Shown: positions 1 to 6,410, counted from the stretch's first letter. The stretch is DNA of 7,419 bases from Shewanellaceae bacterium (GCA_016779685.1 JADHND010000077.1:1-7419), one strand, 5' to 3'. Translations and numbers: made by a program. Notes: generated from the sequence alone by a model not told the origin.

Positions 1-1
1 T

Positions 2-1195
2 GACATGTATGCCTGTTATGGTCGCATTTTAACCCGTTTGGGACTCACCTTTAGGGCTGTCTTAGCCGATACGGGTTCCATTGGTGGTGAGGCTTCGCAT
101 GAGTTTCATGTCTTAGCCAATACCGGCGAAGATGTCATTGCTTACACGGAAGCTAGTGATTATGCGGCTAACATAGAACAAGCCATTTGCTTACCGCCAT
201 CAAACCCAGCGCCAGCGCCAACGCTGCCTTTGAGCAAGGTCGAAACGCCCAACATCGGCACCATTGACGCCCTGTGTCACTTTTTGAATGTCCCCGCGAC
301 GCAAACATTGAAAACCTTAATCGTTGAAGCCAGTGATGCTTGCGAAACGGCTTTAGTCGCCTTGGTTTTACGTGGCGATCACGAACTCAACACCATCAAA
401 GCTGAGAAACATCCTTGGGTGGCAACCCCCTTAGTGATGGCATCGGAGGCCATGGTCGAAACAACCCTCGGCGCGCGTGTAGGATCCATCGGGCCACTCA
501 ATTTGCCGTTGCAAACTTTGTACGATCATGCCGTCTTGGATCGGTCTGATTTTGTCATAGGTGCCACTCAAACGGATCATCACTTCACGGGTTGTAACTG
601 GGAGCGTGATTTACCCACCCCAGCCACCACTTTTGATCTTCGTACTATTCAAGTAGGCGATGCCAGCCCAGATGGCCACGGCACCGTTGCCTTTACTCGT
701 GGCATCGAAGTTGGTCACATTTTTCAATTGGGCACCAAATATTCCGAAGCCATGAAAGCACGCGTTCTCAACGAACAAGGAAAAGCACAAACCCTCACCA
801 TGGGTTGCTATGGACTTGGCATCAGTCGTTTGGTCGCAGCTGCTATTGAACAAAATCATGACCAACAAGGGATCAGGTGGCCAGATGCCATCGCCCCTTT
901 TAACGTCTGCATTGTCCCTATGAACATGCACAAGTCGCCTAGAGTGCAACAAACCACGCAACGTCTATATGAAGTTCTACAGCAACATGTCGATGTCCTA
1001 TACGACGACAGAAAGGAACGTCCCGGTATCATGCTCAACGATATGGAGCTAATTGGGATCCCCTATTTAATTATTGTCGGAGACCGCAGTCTTGATCAAG
1101 GACTGATCGAGCTCAAGAACAGACACACTCAAGAAAAAAGTGCCATGACCGTCGATCAGGTTATTCAATTTTTTTCCTCATCTGCCGCAAGATAA
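2..1195 (+). CDS. proS: Proline--tRNA ligase (prolyl-tRNA synthetase), 5'-truncated by the window edge
   Basis: Class II aminoacyl-tRNA synthetase that charges tRNA-Pro with proline in the cytoplasm. The reading frame is open from base 2, so the Met at base 5 is internal; by comparison with the E. coli enzyme (572 residues) about 170 N-terminal residues lie upstream. Counting from that Met, residues 21-35 (ADTGSIGG, SHEF) belong to the catalytic core. Residues about 79-205 form the inserted YbaK-like editing domain that hydrolyses Ala-tRNA-Pro, including RGDHELN near 123-129 and KAEK near 132-135. The core resumes with RGIEVGHIFQLGTKYS (232-247), and class II motif 3 is GCYGLGISR (267-275). 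The anticodon-binding domain runs from about 299 to 396 and contains DDRKERPG and MELIGIP. The C-terminus is intact and ends in TAA, followed at once by an intrinsic terminator. Assignment is from recalled similarity to E. coli ProS along the whole fragment. Nothing looks degraded. Confidence 0.97.
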   Translation, partial: DMYACYGRILTRLGLTFRAVLADTGSIGGEASHEFHVLANTGEDVIAYTEASDYAANIEQAICLPPSNPAPAPTLPLSKVETPNIGTIDALCHFLNVPATQTLKTLIVEASDACETALVALVLRGDHELNTIKAEKHPWVATPLVMASEAMVETTLGARVGSIGPLNLPLQTLYDHAVLDRSDFVIGATQTDHHFTGCNWERDLPTPATTFDLRTIQVGDASPDGHGTVAFTRGIEVGHIFQLGTKYSEAMKARVLNEQGKAQTLTMGCYGLGISRLVAAAIEQNHDQQGIRWPDAIAPFNVCIVPMNMHKSPRVQQTTQRLYEVLQQHVDVLYDDRKERPGIMLNDMELIGIPYLIIVGDRSLDQGLIELKNRHTQEKSAMTVDQVIQFFSSSAAR

Positions 1196-1203
1196 ACTAT
1201 TCT

Positions 1204-1240
1204 TAAAAGAGCATCTAACAAGATGCTCTTTTATTTCAGG
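1204..1240 (+). terminator. Intrinsic terminator of proS
   Basis: A 12-bp perfect stem (1205-1216 with 1221-1232, extendable by a T-A pair at 1204/1233) closes a 4-base AACA loop. The stem centre AGAGCATCT / AGATGCTCT is moderately GC-rich, and the right arm ends in a T-rich tract running into TATTTC. It begins 8 bases after the proS stop and separates proS from the following patatin gene. Confidence 0.9.
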
Positions 1241-1259
1241 TTAAGGTTAACTGAATAAA

Positions 1260-1288
1260 TTGTTTGATTTTTTCTACACAACCCTAAT
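1260..1288 (+). promoter_or_regulatory. Possible sigma70-type promoter ahead of the patatin-like gene
   Basis: TTGTTT (1260-1265) and CCTAAT (1283-1288) are separated by 17 bases, matching the consensus hexamers at 3 and 4 of 6 positions. The site lies between the proS terminator and the start at 1308, where a separate promoter would be needed. The match is weak. GGTTAAGGTTAA just upstream (1239-1250) is a short direct repeat of unknown meaning. Confidence 0.3.
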
Positions 1289-1307
1289 ACGAATCTAAAT
1301 AGGTGTT

Positions 1308-2426
1308 ATGACAAAACCAACCATAGCCTTGTTACTCGGCGGTGGTGGCGCGCGAGCTGCTTACCAAGTCGGTTTACTCAAAGGAATTGTTTCCTTAAAG
1401 CCAGATGTCAAAGACATAACATTTAAAATTGTATGTGGTACCAGTGCAGTCGCTATTAACGCAACCACCCTAGCCTGATTTGCATCAAACTTTCCTTTAT
1501 GTGTCCGCAAATTAGATTGGTTATGGAGCAATATCCACACCGAACAGATCTATCACTGCACCCCATGGAATGTCATCAAACATGTCACCTCTATGTTCGC
1601 TCGCAACATTCGAGTTGAACATGCCAACGAAGGGGCTCCCAGTCTACTGAATCCATCGCCGTTGCGGAATATGCTCAACAATCACCTTGATTTCTCGATG
1701 ATTGATCGCCAAATAGAAAATGGTAGCTTAAACGCATTGAGCTTGTCTTGCTCTTGTTATCAAAGTAAACGGTGTATTACTTTTTTTCAGAGCAATGTCA
1801 CCGAACCATGGCACCGCGCTAAACATGGTGGTCAAAAAACGCATTTGACAATTGATCACATTCTAGCCAGCGCAGCCATCCCCTTAATTTTTCCATCCGT
1901 CAAAATTAAGGATCTCTTTTATGGGGATGGTACCATTCATCAACTGGCACCATTAAGTGCACCGATTCATTTGGGTGCCGATAAAATCATCGTGTTAAGC
2001 CTAGACAGTGAACAGCCGACTCATGCTCAGTTTACCAAACATCCTACGGGTGCCGCCATCGCAACCCATTTGCTAGATACCATTTTTTCAGATACCCTCA
2101 GCAGCGACGTCGAACGCTTAAACCGTATCAATGAAACGCTCACCTTAATTCCTGAAAAAACCAAAAAGAAAATGTCGCTCAAACCCATCGAAATCGCCGT
2201 GCTCAAACCCAGTATTGATTTGGGTGAACTCACCACCAATTATTATCAAGACATGCCCAAAACCATTCAGATGTTGTTTAATCTGATCGGTGCCAATACG
2301 GAAATGGCTGGCGGCCTAGTGTCATATCTTTTGTTTGAAGGCAGTTACTGTCAGGCTTTGATTGATTTAGGTGAAAGGGATGCACTGGATCAAGCAGATA
2401 CCCTCAAAAGAATTCTTGGATATTAA
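1308..2426 (+). pseudogene. Patatin-like phospholipase, disrupted by an in-frame stop and a damaged nucleophile motif
   Basis: One continuous frame of 372 codons with a single interruption: TGA at 1476-1478 (codon 57). Before the stop lies the N-terminal patatin fold: glycine-rich oxyanion loop LLGGGGARAAYQVG (residues 9-22) and the nucleophile elbow around Ser46. That elbow reads GTSAV instead of the family GxSxG (GTSAG), because codon 48 is GTC where a glycine codon is expected. After the stop the frame continues without further damage and keeps the catalytic Asp in GDG (Asp207), followed by APLSAPIHLGAD, typical of bacterial patatin-like proteins. Ser and Asp form the catalytic dyad, so the piece downstream of the TGA (open from Met at 1593) cannot be an active lipase, and I see no ribosome binding site before 1593. 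Family role: hydrolysis of acyl chains from phospholipids, sometimes as a secreted effector. The start at 1308 has a close AGGTG. Most likely a recent pseudogene; a sequencing error would explain the stop but not as easily the Gly-to-Val change as well. Confidence 0.85.
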
Positions 2427-2427
2427 A

Positions 2428-4368
2428 TCACCCCAAATGTAAATAGTTTTCGGCCTGTTCGAGAGAGTGTGACTGCCCGATCAACAACAACACATCACCA
2501 ACAGCCAACTCCCAATCTTGAGGCGGATTTTCAATCGCTTCGCCAGCACGACATATGGCTTTTATTTGAACTTCAATCTGATGCAGACTCAAATCCTGTA
2601 CTCGAGTTCCCACCATAAAGGAACCATCCGCCAGCGAAATAGCATGCACTTTGATGTCTTCATATTCAGATTCATCTTCGTCAAAAAAATGATGGAGGTC
2701 TGGATAATGCAATTGTCTTTCTCGATTTAACAAGCGCATGATTTGTTTAAGTGGAACTGAGCAGTGATCTAAAATTTGAGAGACCAACATTAAACTCCCT
2801 TCTAATTTTTCAGGCACCACCTGATAAGCGCCAGCGGCTTCTAGCTCGGTCATATCACGGTCATCTTGGGTACGAACCACAATATCGACTGCCGGTGCCA
2901 TGCGTTTAATGGTCGCCATAACTTCCAACACGCATCGTTTAGGGGCAAACGTAATCACAACCAACTTAGCTTCTTTCAGACCCATTTTTTTTAGAATACT
3001 GTGACTGCGAGCATCACCAAAAAAAACAGGCTCCCCTAGCGATTGTGCTTCTCGAACACGTTCTGGTTCCAGATCCAATGCAGCATATCCAATGGATTCC
3101 ATCTTCAAAAAGCGTGTTATGGTTTGACCAACGCGACCATAACCCAGCAACAGGACCCCTTGGTTTAAAACAGGTTTGAGGTCATTTTCATCTGGAAAAT
3201 GTTGTGGTACCTTGCCTGCAAAAAAACGTGCAATGCGGTAAGAATGCGGCAAGATATAAGCAGACACTGCCATCGATAACACAGCGACAATCACTAAAAT
3301 TTGATTCATAACCGGCGGCAATAGTTCATCTTGAACCGCCAATGCCAAGATGACAAAACTAAATTCGCCCACTTGCGCCAGTGACAGGCTGGTAACAATC
3401 GCATCAAACCAAGCTACCTTAATCACCCGCAACACCCCCAACACCAAACTCAATTTGAACAGCATAATACCTATAAGAGCAAAGACAATCGTGCCCGCGT
3501 GGGATGCAACGACCTGTAAGTCGATTAACATACCAATGGAAATAAAAAAAACACCCAGTAAAATATCGCGAAAAGGTCGAATATCAGCCTCTAATTGGGA
3601 TTTGTATTGGCTCTCAGACAACAACATTCCGCCCATAAAAGCGCCCAATGCCATCGACAAACCCAATTGTTGCGTCATAACCGACATCACCAACACCACC
3701 CCAAGCGCAGACAGCACGAACAGTTCATGCGATCGCACTTGCGCAACTTCATTTAAGATCTGCGGTAGCAGCCATCGCGCCAATGCTAGGAGCATCATCA
3801 AAGCCATCGTGGTCGAAGCCGTGGTACTGAGCAAATAAAACCATGACAAAGAATCAAATTTTTGCAGTAAAGAAATGACCACTAAAAAAGGCACTACTGC
3901 CATGTCTTGAAACAACAACACCGACACGGTCATGCGCCCGTGATCTCGATTTAACCAACCGAGTTGATTCAGAATTTTTAAGACAATCGCAGTTGAAGAA
4001 AGCGACAGCGCCGCGCCGACAATTAAGCCAGTGGTTGCGCTCAATCCTACCAGCGCACAAAAAAAACAGGTCACCAACCAAGTTAAGGCAACCTGAGCCA
4101 TACCGACGCCAAATACCTGATGTCGCATCGACCAGACTTTGGCAAAAGAAAATTCTAAACCGAGGCTAAACATCAGCAAGGTCACGCCAAATTCAGCCAG
4201 CCAATGCATTTGTTGTTGATCAAACCAATTAAAACAGGCAGGTCCACTTAGCAATCCCGTAAAGACATAAGCCAATATCACGGGCAAGCGCAAGCGATGA
4301 AAAACGGCGCTGGCGGCAATTGCAATCAACAAAGTGAATAAGCTATGTAAAAGAATGTTTTCTGCCAT
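2428..4368 (-). CDS. CPA2-family monovalent cation:proton antiporter with C-terminal TrkA/RCK domains (KefB/KefC-like)
   Basis: Inner-membrane transporter of 646 residues that should exchange K+ or Na+ for protons. Residues about 5-385 are the hydrophobic Na+/H+ exchanger domain with many membrane helices. Landmarks are FQDMAV (153-158), ALGAFMGGMLLSESQY (240-255), the LEADIRPF loop followed by FFISIGM (259-280), and SLAQVGEFSFV (329-339). A cytoplasmic RCK_N/TrkA-N domain starts near 400 with the nucleotide-binding GYGRVG (409-414) and GDARS (451-455). An acidic linker (563-571) precedes a TrkA-C-like domain (about 572-646). E. coli KefC lacks such a TrkA-C tail and works with KefF; no ancillary oxidoreductase gene is seen here, so glutathione gating is not implied. 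The frame is open upstream to Met at 4473, but the start at 4368 is preferred: it has an AAGGAAG site and begins where family similarity begins. The longer version would run across the divergent small gene. It ends in TGA one base from the end of the patatin pseudogene. Confidence 0.92.
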   Translation of the reverse strand: MAENILLHSLFTLLIAIAASAVFHRLRLPVILAYVFTGLLSGPACFNWFDQQQMHWLAEFGVTLLMFSLGLEFSFAKVWSMRHQVFGVGMAQVALTWLVTCFFCALVGLSATTGLIVGAALSLSSTAIVLKILNQLGWLNRDHGRMTVSVLLFQDMAVVPFLVVISLLQKFDSLSWFYLLSTTASTTMALMMLLALARWLLPQILNEVAQVRSHELFVLSALGVVLVMSVMTQQLGLSMALGAFMGGMLLSESQYKSQLEADIRPFRDILLGVFFISIGMLIDLQVVASHAGTIVFALIGIMLFKLSLVLGVLRVIKVAWFDAIVTSLSLAQVGEFSFVILALAVQDELLPPVMNQILVIVAVLSMAVSAYILPHSYRIARFFAGKVPQHFPDENDLKPVLNQGVLLLGYGRVGQTITRFLKMESIGYAALDLEPERVREAQSLGEPVFFGDARSHSILKKMGLKEAKLVVITFAPKRCVLEVMATIKRMAPAVDIVVRTQDDRDMTELEAAGAYQVVPEKLEGSLMLVSQILDHCSVPLKQIMRLLNRERQLHYPDLHHFFDEDESEYEDIKVHAISLADGSFMVGTRVQDLSLHQIEVQIKAICRAGEAIENPPQDWELAVGDVLLLIGQSHSLEQAENYLHLG

Positions 4369-4372
4369 GGCG

Positions 4373-4379
4373 CTTCCTT
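4373..4379 (-). promoter_or_regulatory. Ribosome binding site deciding the antiporter start
   Basis: On the minus strand AAGGAAG sits 4 bases before the ATG at 4368. The upstream in-frame ATG at 4473 would add 35 polar, non-family residues; this site argues for the shorter protein. Confidence 0.8.
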
Positions 4380-4406
4380 GTGTATCATCACAGGTTGTTT
4401 TATTAT
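4378..4406 (+). promoter_or_regulatory. Sigma70-type promoter for the small membrane protein at 4442
   Basis: TTGTGT (4378-4383) and TATTAT (4401-4406) are spaced by 17 bases. The -10 matches at 5 of 6 positions and the -35 at 3 of 6. Transcription would begin near 4413, leaving a leader of about 29 bases. It lies in the 73-base divergent gap and overlaps the antiporter ribosome binding site on the other strand, so both genes are probably controlled from this gap. Confidence 0.5.
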
Positions 4407-4441
4407 GAACGACATGCTTTAACATCATGGGAGTGACAACC

Positions 4442-4612
4442 ATGCTACGCTTATGCATCGTGGTCGTCTGCATTGTCCTTGTCTGGTACGGTGTACAACA
4501 TATTCGAAGGCGCTCTTGGTTTCAATCTCCAAAGCGACTTTCTGTTTTATTGAATCAATGGCCTATTTTGCTATGGATAGTCTCAAGTTTATGGAAAATT
4601 TTTAAAAAATAA
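4442..4612 (+). CDS. Small membrane protein of unknown function (56 aa)
   Basis: I do not recognise a family. The protein starts with a hydrophobic segment rich in Val, Ile and Leu (residues about 3-19), followed by a positive patch (HIRRRSW, about 20-26; PKR, about 30-32). A second hydrophobic, Trp-rich stretch follows (about 39-53), then a basic end (KIFKK). The positive-inside rule suggests that the middle and the end face the cytoplasm, with the C-terminal stretch amphipathic or a short second helix. The start at 4442 is preferred over the in-frame ATG at 4427 because GGGAG lies 8 bases before it. A plausible promoter is present at 4378-4406. It is divergent from the antiporter and about 56 bases upstream of another tiny membrane protein, so the two may be co-transcribed. 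No terminator is seen between them. The alternative is a chance ORF; promoter, ribosome site and protein character argue against that. Confidence 0.55.
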   Translation: MLRLCIVVVCIVLVWYGVQHIRRRSWFQSPKRLSVLLNQWPILLWIVSSLWKIFKK

Positions 4613-4617
4613 CGATT

Positions 4618-4648
4618 TTGATCAAAAAATGCTACGCTTTAATAAAGT
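4618..4648 (+). promoter_or_regulatory. Possible promoter ahead of the Lys/Thr-tailed protein
   Basis: TTGATC (4618-4623) is followed after 16 bases by TAATAA (4640-4645), a weak sigma70-like pair. The same bases also read TGATCA, 18 bases, TAAAGT. That loosely resembles the TGATC / TAAG-type promoters known for RpoE-ChrR systems and is notable because such a system lies at the right end of the window. Neither reading is strong. Confidence 0.3.
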
Positions 4649-4668
4649 GTACTCATTCCACATAGCCA

Positions 4669-4881
4669 ATGAATTTTGATGCTCAAATCGATACTTTGCT
4701 GACCTGGCTCAGCCATATCACCATCTCTGATGTGATCACCCTAGTCGGTGTGGTAGCCTCATTGTCAGGCGGCGCCTATTGGCGCTTCAAGCAACGTGGT
4801 GGCAGCAAAACAACCAAAAAAGTGACCACCACGACCACCACGAAAAAAGTGGTCAAAACCAAACCACCACCAAAGTCTTAA
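4669..4881 (+). CDS. Small single-pass membrane protein with a Lys/Thr-rich tail (70 aa)
   Basis: No family recognised. Residues 1-19 form an amphipathic start, and residues about 20-38 are a hydrophobic helix (VITLVGVVASLSGGAYW). The last 30 residues are a strongly basic, low-complexity tail built of Lys, Thr and Val, with TTKKV and KKVVK blocks around a run of six Thr and ending in PPPKS. There is no acidic residue after the helix. The tail probably lies in the cytoplasm by the positive-inside rule, where it could contact nucleic acid, phospholipid heads or an acidic partner; this is inference. No strong Shine-Dalgarno site is visible before the ATG, which lowers confidence in the exact start. 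The gene follows the 56-aa small membrane gene on the same strand and faces the outer-membrane gene at 4972, whose terminator lies between them. Part of the tail is encoded by a tandem 9-bp repeat. Confidence 0.6.
   Translation: MNFDAQIDTLLTWLSHITISDVITLVGVVASLSGGAYWRFKQRGGSKTTKKVTTTTTTKKVVKTKPPPKS
4825..4842 (+). repeat. Tandem 9-bp repeat, two perfect copies
   Basis: ACCACCACG occurs twice in a row (4825-4833 and 4834-4842) and encodes the six consecutive threonines of the small protein. The pair is flanked on both sides by AAAAAAGTG (4816-4824 and 4843-4851). The unit is a multiple of three, so gain or loss of a copy would lengthen or shorten the Thr run without a frameshift. Confidence 0.9.
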
Positions 4882-4910
4882 TTTGTAGAACGCAGCATGT
4901 TTAAATAACA

Positions 4911-4945
4911 TAAAAAAATCAGCACTTACTCTTAAGTAAATGCTG
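4911..4945 (-). terminator. Intrinsic terminator of the outer-membrane protein gene
   Basis: On the minus strand, CAGCA-T-TTACT pairs with AGTAA-G-TGCTG around a 4-base TAAG loop. This is two 5-bp helices broken by one mismatch (4920-4930 with 4935-4945). It is followed by ATTTTTTTA (4919-4911). The hairpin begins 26 bases beyond the stop at 4972. The T tract lies only on the minus-strand side, so it serves the leftward gene rather than the small plus-strand gene. Confidence 0.85.
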
Positions 4946-4971
4946 TCACATCAAGACTGTCGCCTCGTTTC

Positions 4972-5640
4972 TTAAAAGACAAAACCCAAGCTAAAATCGA
5001 CTAAGAGAGAATAATCTTCTTTGATTGAGAAGGTTTCATCACCGTTTTGAATGTCGGTTTTGGCGTTATTTTGGTTTATTAAGAAGATGCCCTTCAAGCC
5101 CATAACCACTTGAGAAACATGGAATTCAAAGCCCGTTTGAAAGCCATAGCTAAACCCGCCTAAATCAATATCATCTGGCTTAAACGTGGATCCATCTTGG
5201 TTTTCAATTTCGGTTAAAATCGATGTGATGCTACCTAGTTGCGCCCCAACTGTCCATGACCATCCGAGTGGCATGGGGAGCAAAAAATCATATTCAAGGA
5301 TAAAAATTTCGTTATCCAGATGCCACGTGCCCTTATCTTGACCGTCTGCTTTTGCTTTCATTGCGGTTGGAAACCAGCCATATCCGAGCTTTAAACGATG
5401 CATCGAAGTGATATAAAAGCCTATATTGGCATGGCTATATAGACCATGGGCAAAATCCATGGATTCGTATAGTTCTGTCGCAGTACTACCGGTTCCTATC
5501 ACACTTTTGTTATATTTGAGATCTTGATGCTGGAATGCATAACCAACGCCACCGCCAACATACCAAGGGTGTTTAGGAACAGCCCATGTAGAAAATGATA
5601 AGCCACATAGAATGAGTAACCCAAATCGACTCAAGCCCAT
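4972..5640 (-). CDS. Outer-membrane beta-barrel protein (222 aa), probably 8-stranded
   Basis: Residues 1-20 are a Sec signal peptide: basic start, hydrophobic core LLILCGL, and a likely signal peptidase I cut after STWA. The mature part of about 200 residues alternates polar and hydrophobic residues, is rich in Gly, Tyr and Phe, and starts with WYVGGGVGYAF. It ends with VDFSLGFVF, whose terminal Phe is the usual BAM recognition signal. Its length and pattern fit small barrels of the OmpW/OmpA-like type, but I cannot name the family or a ligand. Strand-like segments recur near 26-36, 70-92, 109-121, 126-136, 160-171, 176-188 and 212-222. The start at 5640 has AAAGGA about 10 bases upstream. 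It has its own strong promoter (5674-5702) and terminator (4911-4945), so it is monocistronic. A Cys at residue 12 does not make a lipobox, because Leu rather than a small residue precedes it. Confidence 0.85.
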   Translation of the reverse strand: MGLSRFGLLILCGLSFSTWAVPKHPWYVGGGVGYAFQHQDLKYNKSVIGTGSTATELYESMDFAHGLYSHANIGFYITSMHRLKLGYGWFPTAMKAKADGQDKGTWHLDNEIFILEYDFLLPMPLGWSWTVGAQLGSITSILTEIENQDGSTFKPDDIDLGGFSYGFQTGFEFHVSQVVMGLKGIFLINQNNAKTDIQNGDETFSIKEDYSLLVDFSLGFVF

Positions 5641-5673
5641 AACTGTAGAATCCTTTGTACAGATGTTTTTTTA

Positions 5674-5702
5674 AACATAAACAACAAAAGGAAAGCTGTC
5701 AA
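5674..5702 (-). promoter_or_regulatory. Strong sigma70-type promoter of the outer-membrane protein gene
   Basis: On the minus strand there is a perfect -35 TTGACA (5702-5697), then 17 bases, then TATGTT (5679-5674), which matches the -10 consensus at 4 of 6 positions. Transcription would begin near 5667, giving a leader of about 27 bases. It is the clearest promoter in the window. Confidence 0.75.
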
Positions 5703-5708
5703 ATTTTT

Positions 5709-5757
5709 AGCTTGAATCAATGATACCTCATCGCGCTAGCAATGAGGTGATTCAGCT
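5709..5757 (-). repeat. Bulged inverted repeat just after the acetyltransferase-like gene
   Basis: ATGAGGT/ACCTCAT (5725-5731 with 5742-5748) pair around a 10-base loop. Outside a 6-base bulge, TGAATC (5713-5718) pairs with GATTCA (5749-5754), and after one more bulged base AGC (5709-5711) pairs with GCT (5755-5757). The structure begins within the stop codon of the upstream gene and ends 6 bases before the -35 of the next one. There is no T tract, so it is not a standard intrinsic terminator. It may stabilise a 3' end or be a protein site. Confidence 0.5.
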
Positions 5758-6364
5758 AACAAGCAATAGAAAGATTCGTCGGCAAAGTTACCGCTGCACT
5801 ATGTTGTGTGATACGTTGAGCCATACTCGACCACTCCGAACGGAGTATCGAAAAAATCAACATATCATACACATCACCATGAACATCACGCTTACACTGA
5901 CGTAAATGACCATCCAAGTGTAAGGTCAAGCTCTTTAGCAACGCTATGACCTCTTGCTGAAATGAGGGCATACGTATCTCAAGTACAGCAGCCTTCTTAT
6001 CGACAAAGTAATGCTGCCACAAGGTTTGATAAGCATCTAGTACCCATAGTGTCGCACTGGGATCAGAGAGCCAAACATCACCAAATACAATCCGTTGATG
6101 GGTGTGATCGACTTGTTCAAGAGCAAGGTATCCGATCACTTGATCGGTTACTCGATGACGTAATGCATACGCTAAATGACCACTTTTCACATTGTCTATG
6201 GCTGATAACAAATAACGCTCTACCGATGTTTTTTGGGCATCAAACAAAAAAAAATGACGAAAGTCATGTTGCTTTAAAATCGAGGTTAAGGGAGCTAGGT
6301 GAACAGCTTGAATGGGCTCAAGCACGAGATTGGCGCCGACGAATTTAGTTTTAGATAACCACAT
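5756..6364 (-). CDS. GNAT-type N-acetyltransferase-like protein (RimJ/RimL-like, divergent)
   Basis: The 202-residue protein has the outline of RimJ/RimL-type acetyltransferases. An opening strand LVLEPIQ (about 13-19) is followed by a helix. Then come the strands LAYALRHR (64-71) and VIGYLALEQV (76-85), a FGDVWLSD strand (94-101), and near 163-176 the closing element DVYDMLIFSILRSEW seen in many such proteins. The family moves an acetyl group from acetyl-CoA to an amine. However, the acetyl-CoA loop (Q/RxxGxG/A) expected after the FGDVWL strand is not recognisable; the stretch reads SATLWVLDAYQTL. Activity is therefore uncertain and the substrate unknown. Residues about 177-202 extend past the usual fold. 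The start at 6364 has a good AAAGGAA site 7 bases upstream, and a promoter lies at 6411-6439. It appears to be a single-gene unit downstream of the anti-sigma operon. Confidence 0.7.
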   Translation of the reverse strand: MWLSKTKFVGANLVLEPIQAVHLAPLTSILKQHDFRHFFLFDAQKTSVERYLLSAIDNVKSGHLAYALRHRVTDQVIGYLALEQVDHTHQRIVFGDVWLSDPSATLWVLDAYQTLWQHYFVDKKAAVLEIRMPSFQQEVIALLKSLTLHLDGHLRQCKRDVHGDVYDMLIFSILRSEWSSMAQRITQHSAAVTLPTNLSIAC

Positions 6365-6410
6365 AATTTATTCCTTTATTTTCTATTCTTTAGAATTCCT
6401 GCCAAATTGG

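Noticed and set aside
1593..2426. A free-standing 277-residue patatin protein starting at 1593
   Set aside because: No ribosome site precedes it, the frame continues upstream through family-typical sequence, and it lacks the oxyanion loop and catalytic Ser. It is the remnant of the broken gene.
3350..3838. A 162-codon plus-strand ORF inside the antiporter gene
   Set aside because: It is antisense to conserved membrane-domain coding sequence, with polar composition and no family resemblance. A shadow of the real gene.
4369..4473. A 35-residue N-terminal extension of the antiporter from the ATG at 4473
   Set aside because: It is polar and unlike the family, has no good ribosome site, and would cross the promoter and start of the divergent small gene. 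The ATG at 4368 has AAGGAAG just upstream.
4442..4639. Repeated 11-mer ATGCTACGCTT at 4442-4452 and 4629-4639
   Set aside because: One copy is the start of a coding region and the other lies in a leader. A shared 11-mer is expected by chance in a window of this size.
4851..4881. Possible terminator at the end of the Lys/Thr-tailed gene (GACCAC / GTGGTC pairs inside it)
   Set aside because: The paired blocks come from the repetitive coding sequence, the loop is A-rich and no T tract follows on the plus strand.
5592..5607. Outer-membrane protein as a lipoprotein (Cys at residue 12)
   Set aside because: The residues before Cys (LIL) do not form a lipobox, and a signal peptidase I site STWA follows.
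5962..6348. A 128-codon plus-strand ORF opposite the acetyltransferase-like gene
   Set aside because: No ribosome site or family resemblance; the minus-strand frame has promoter, ribosome site and a GNAT-like pattern.
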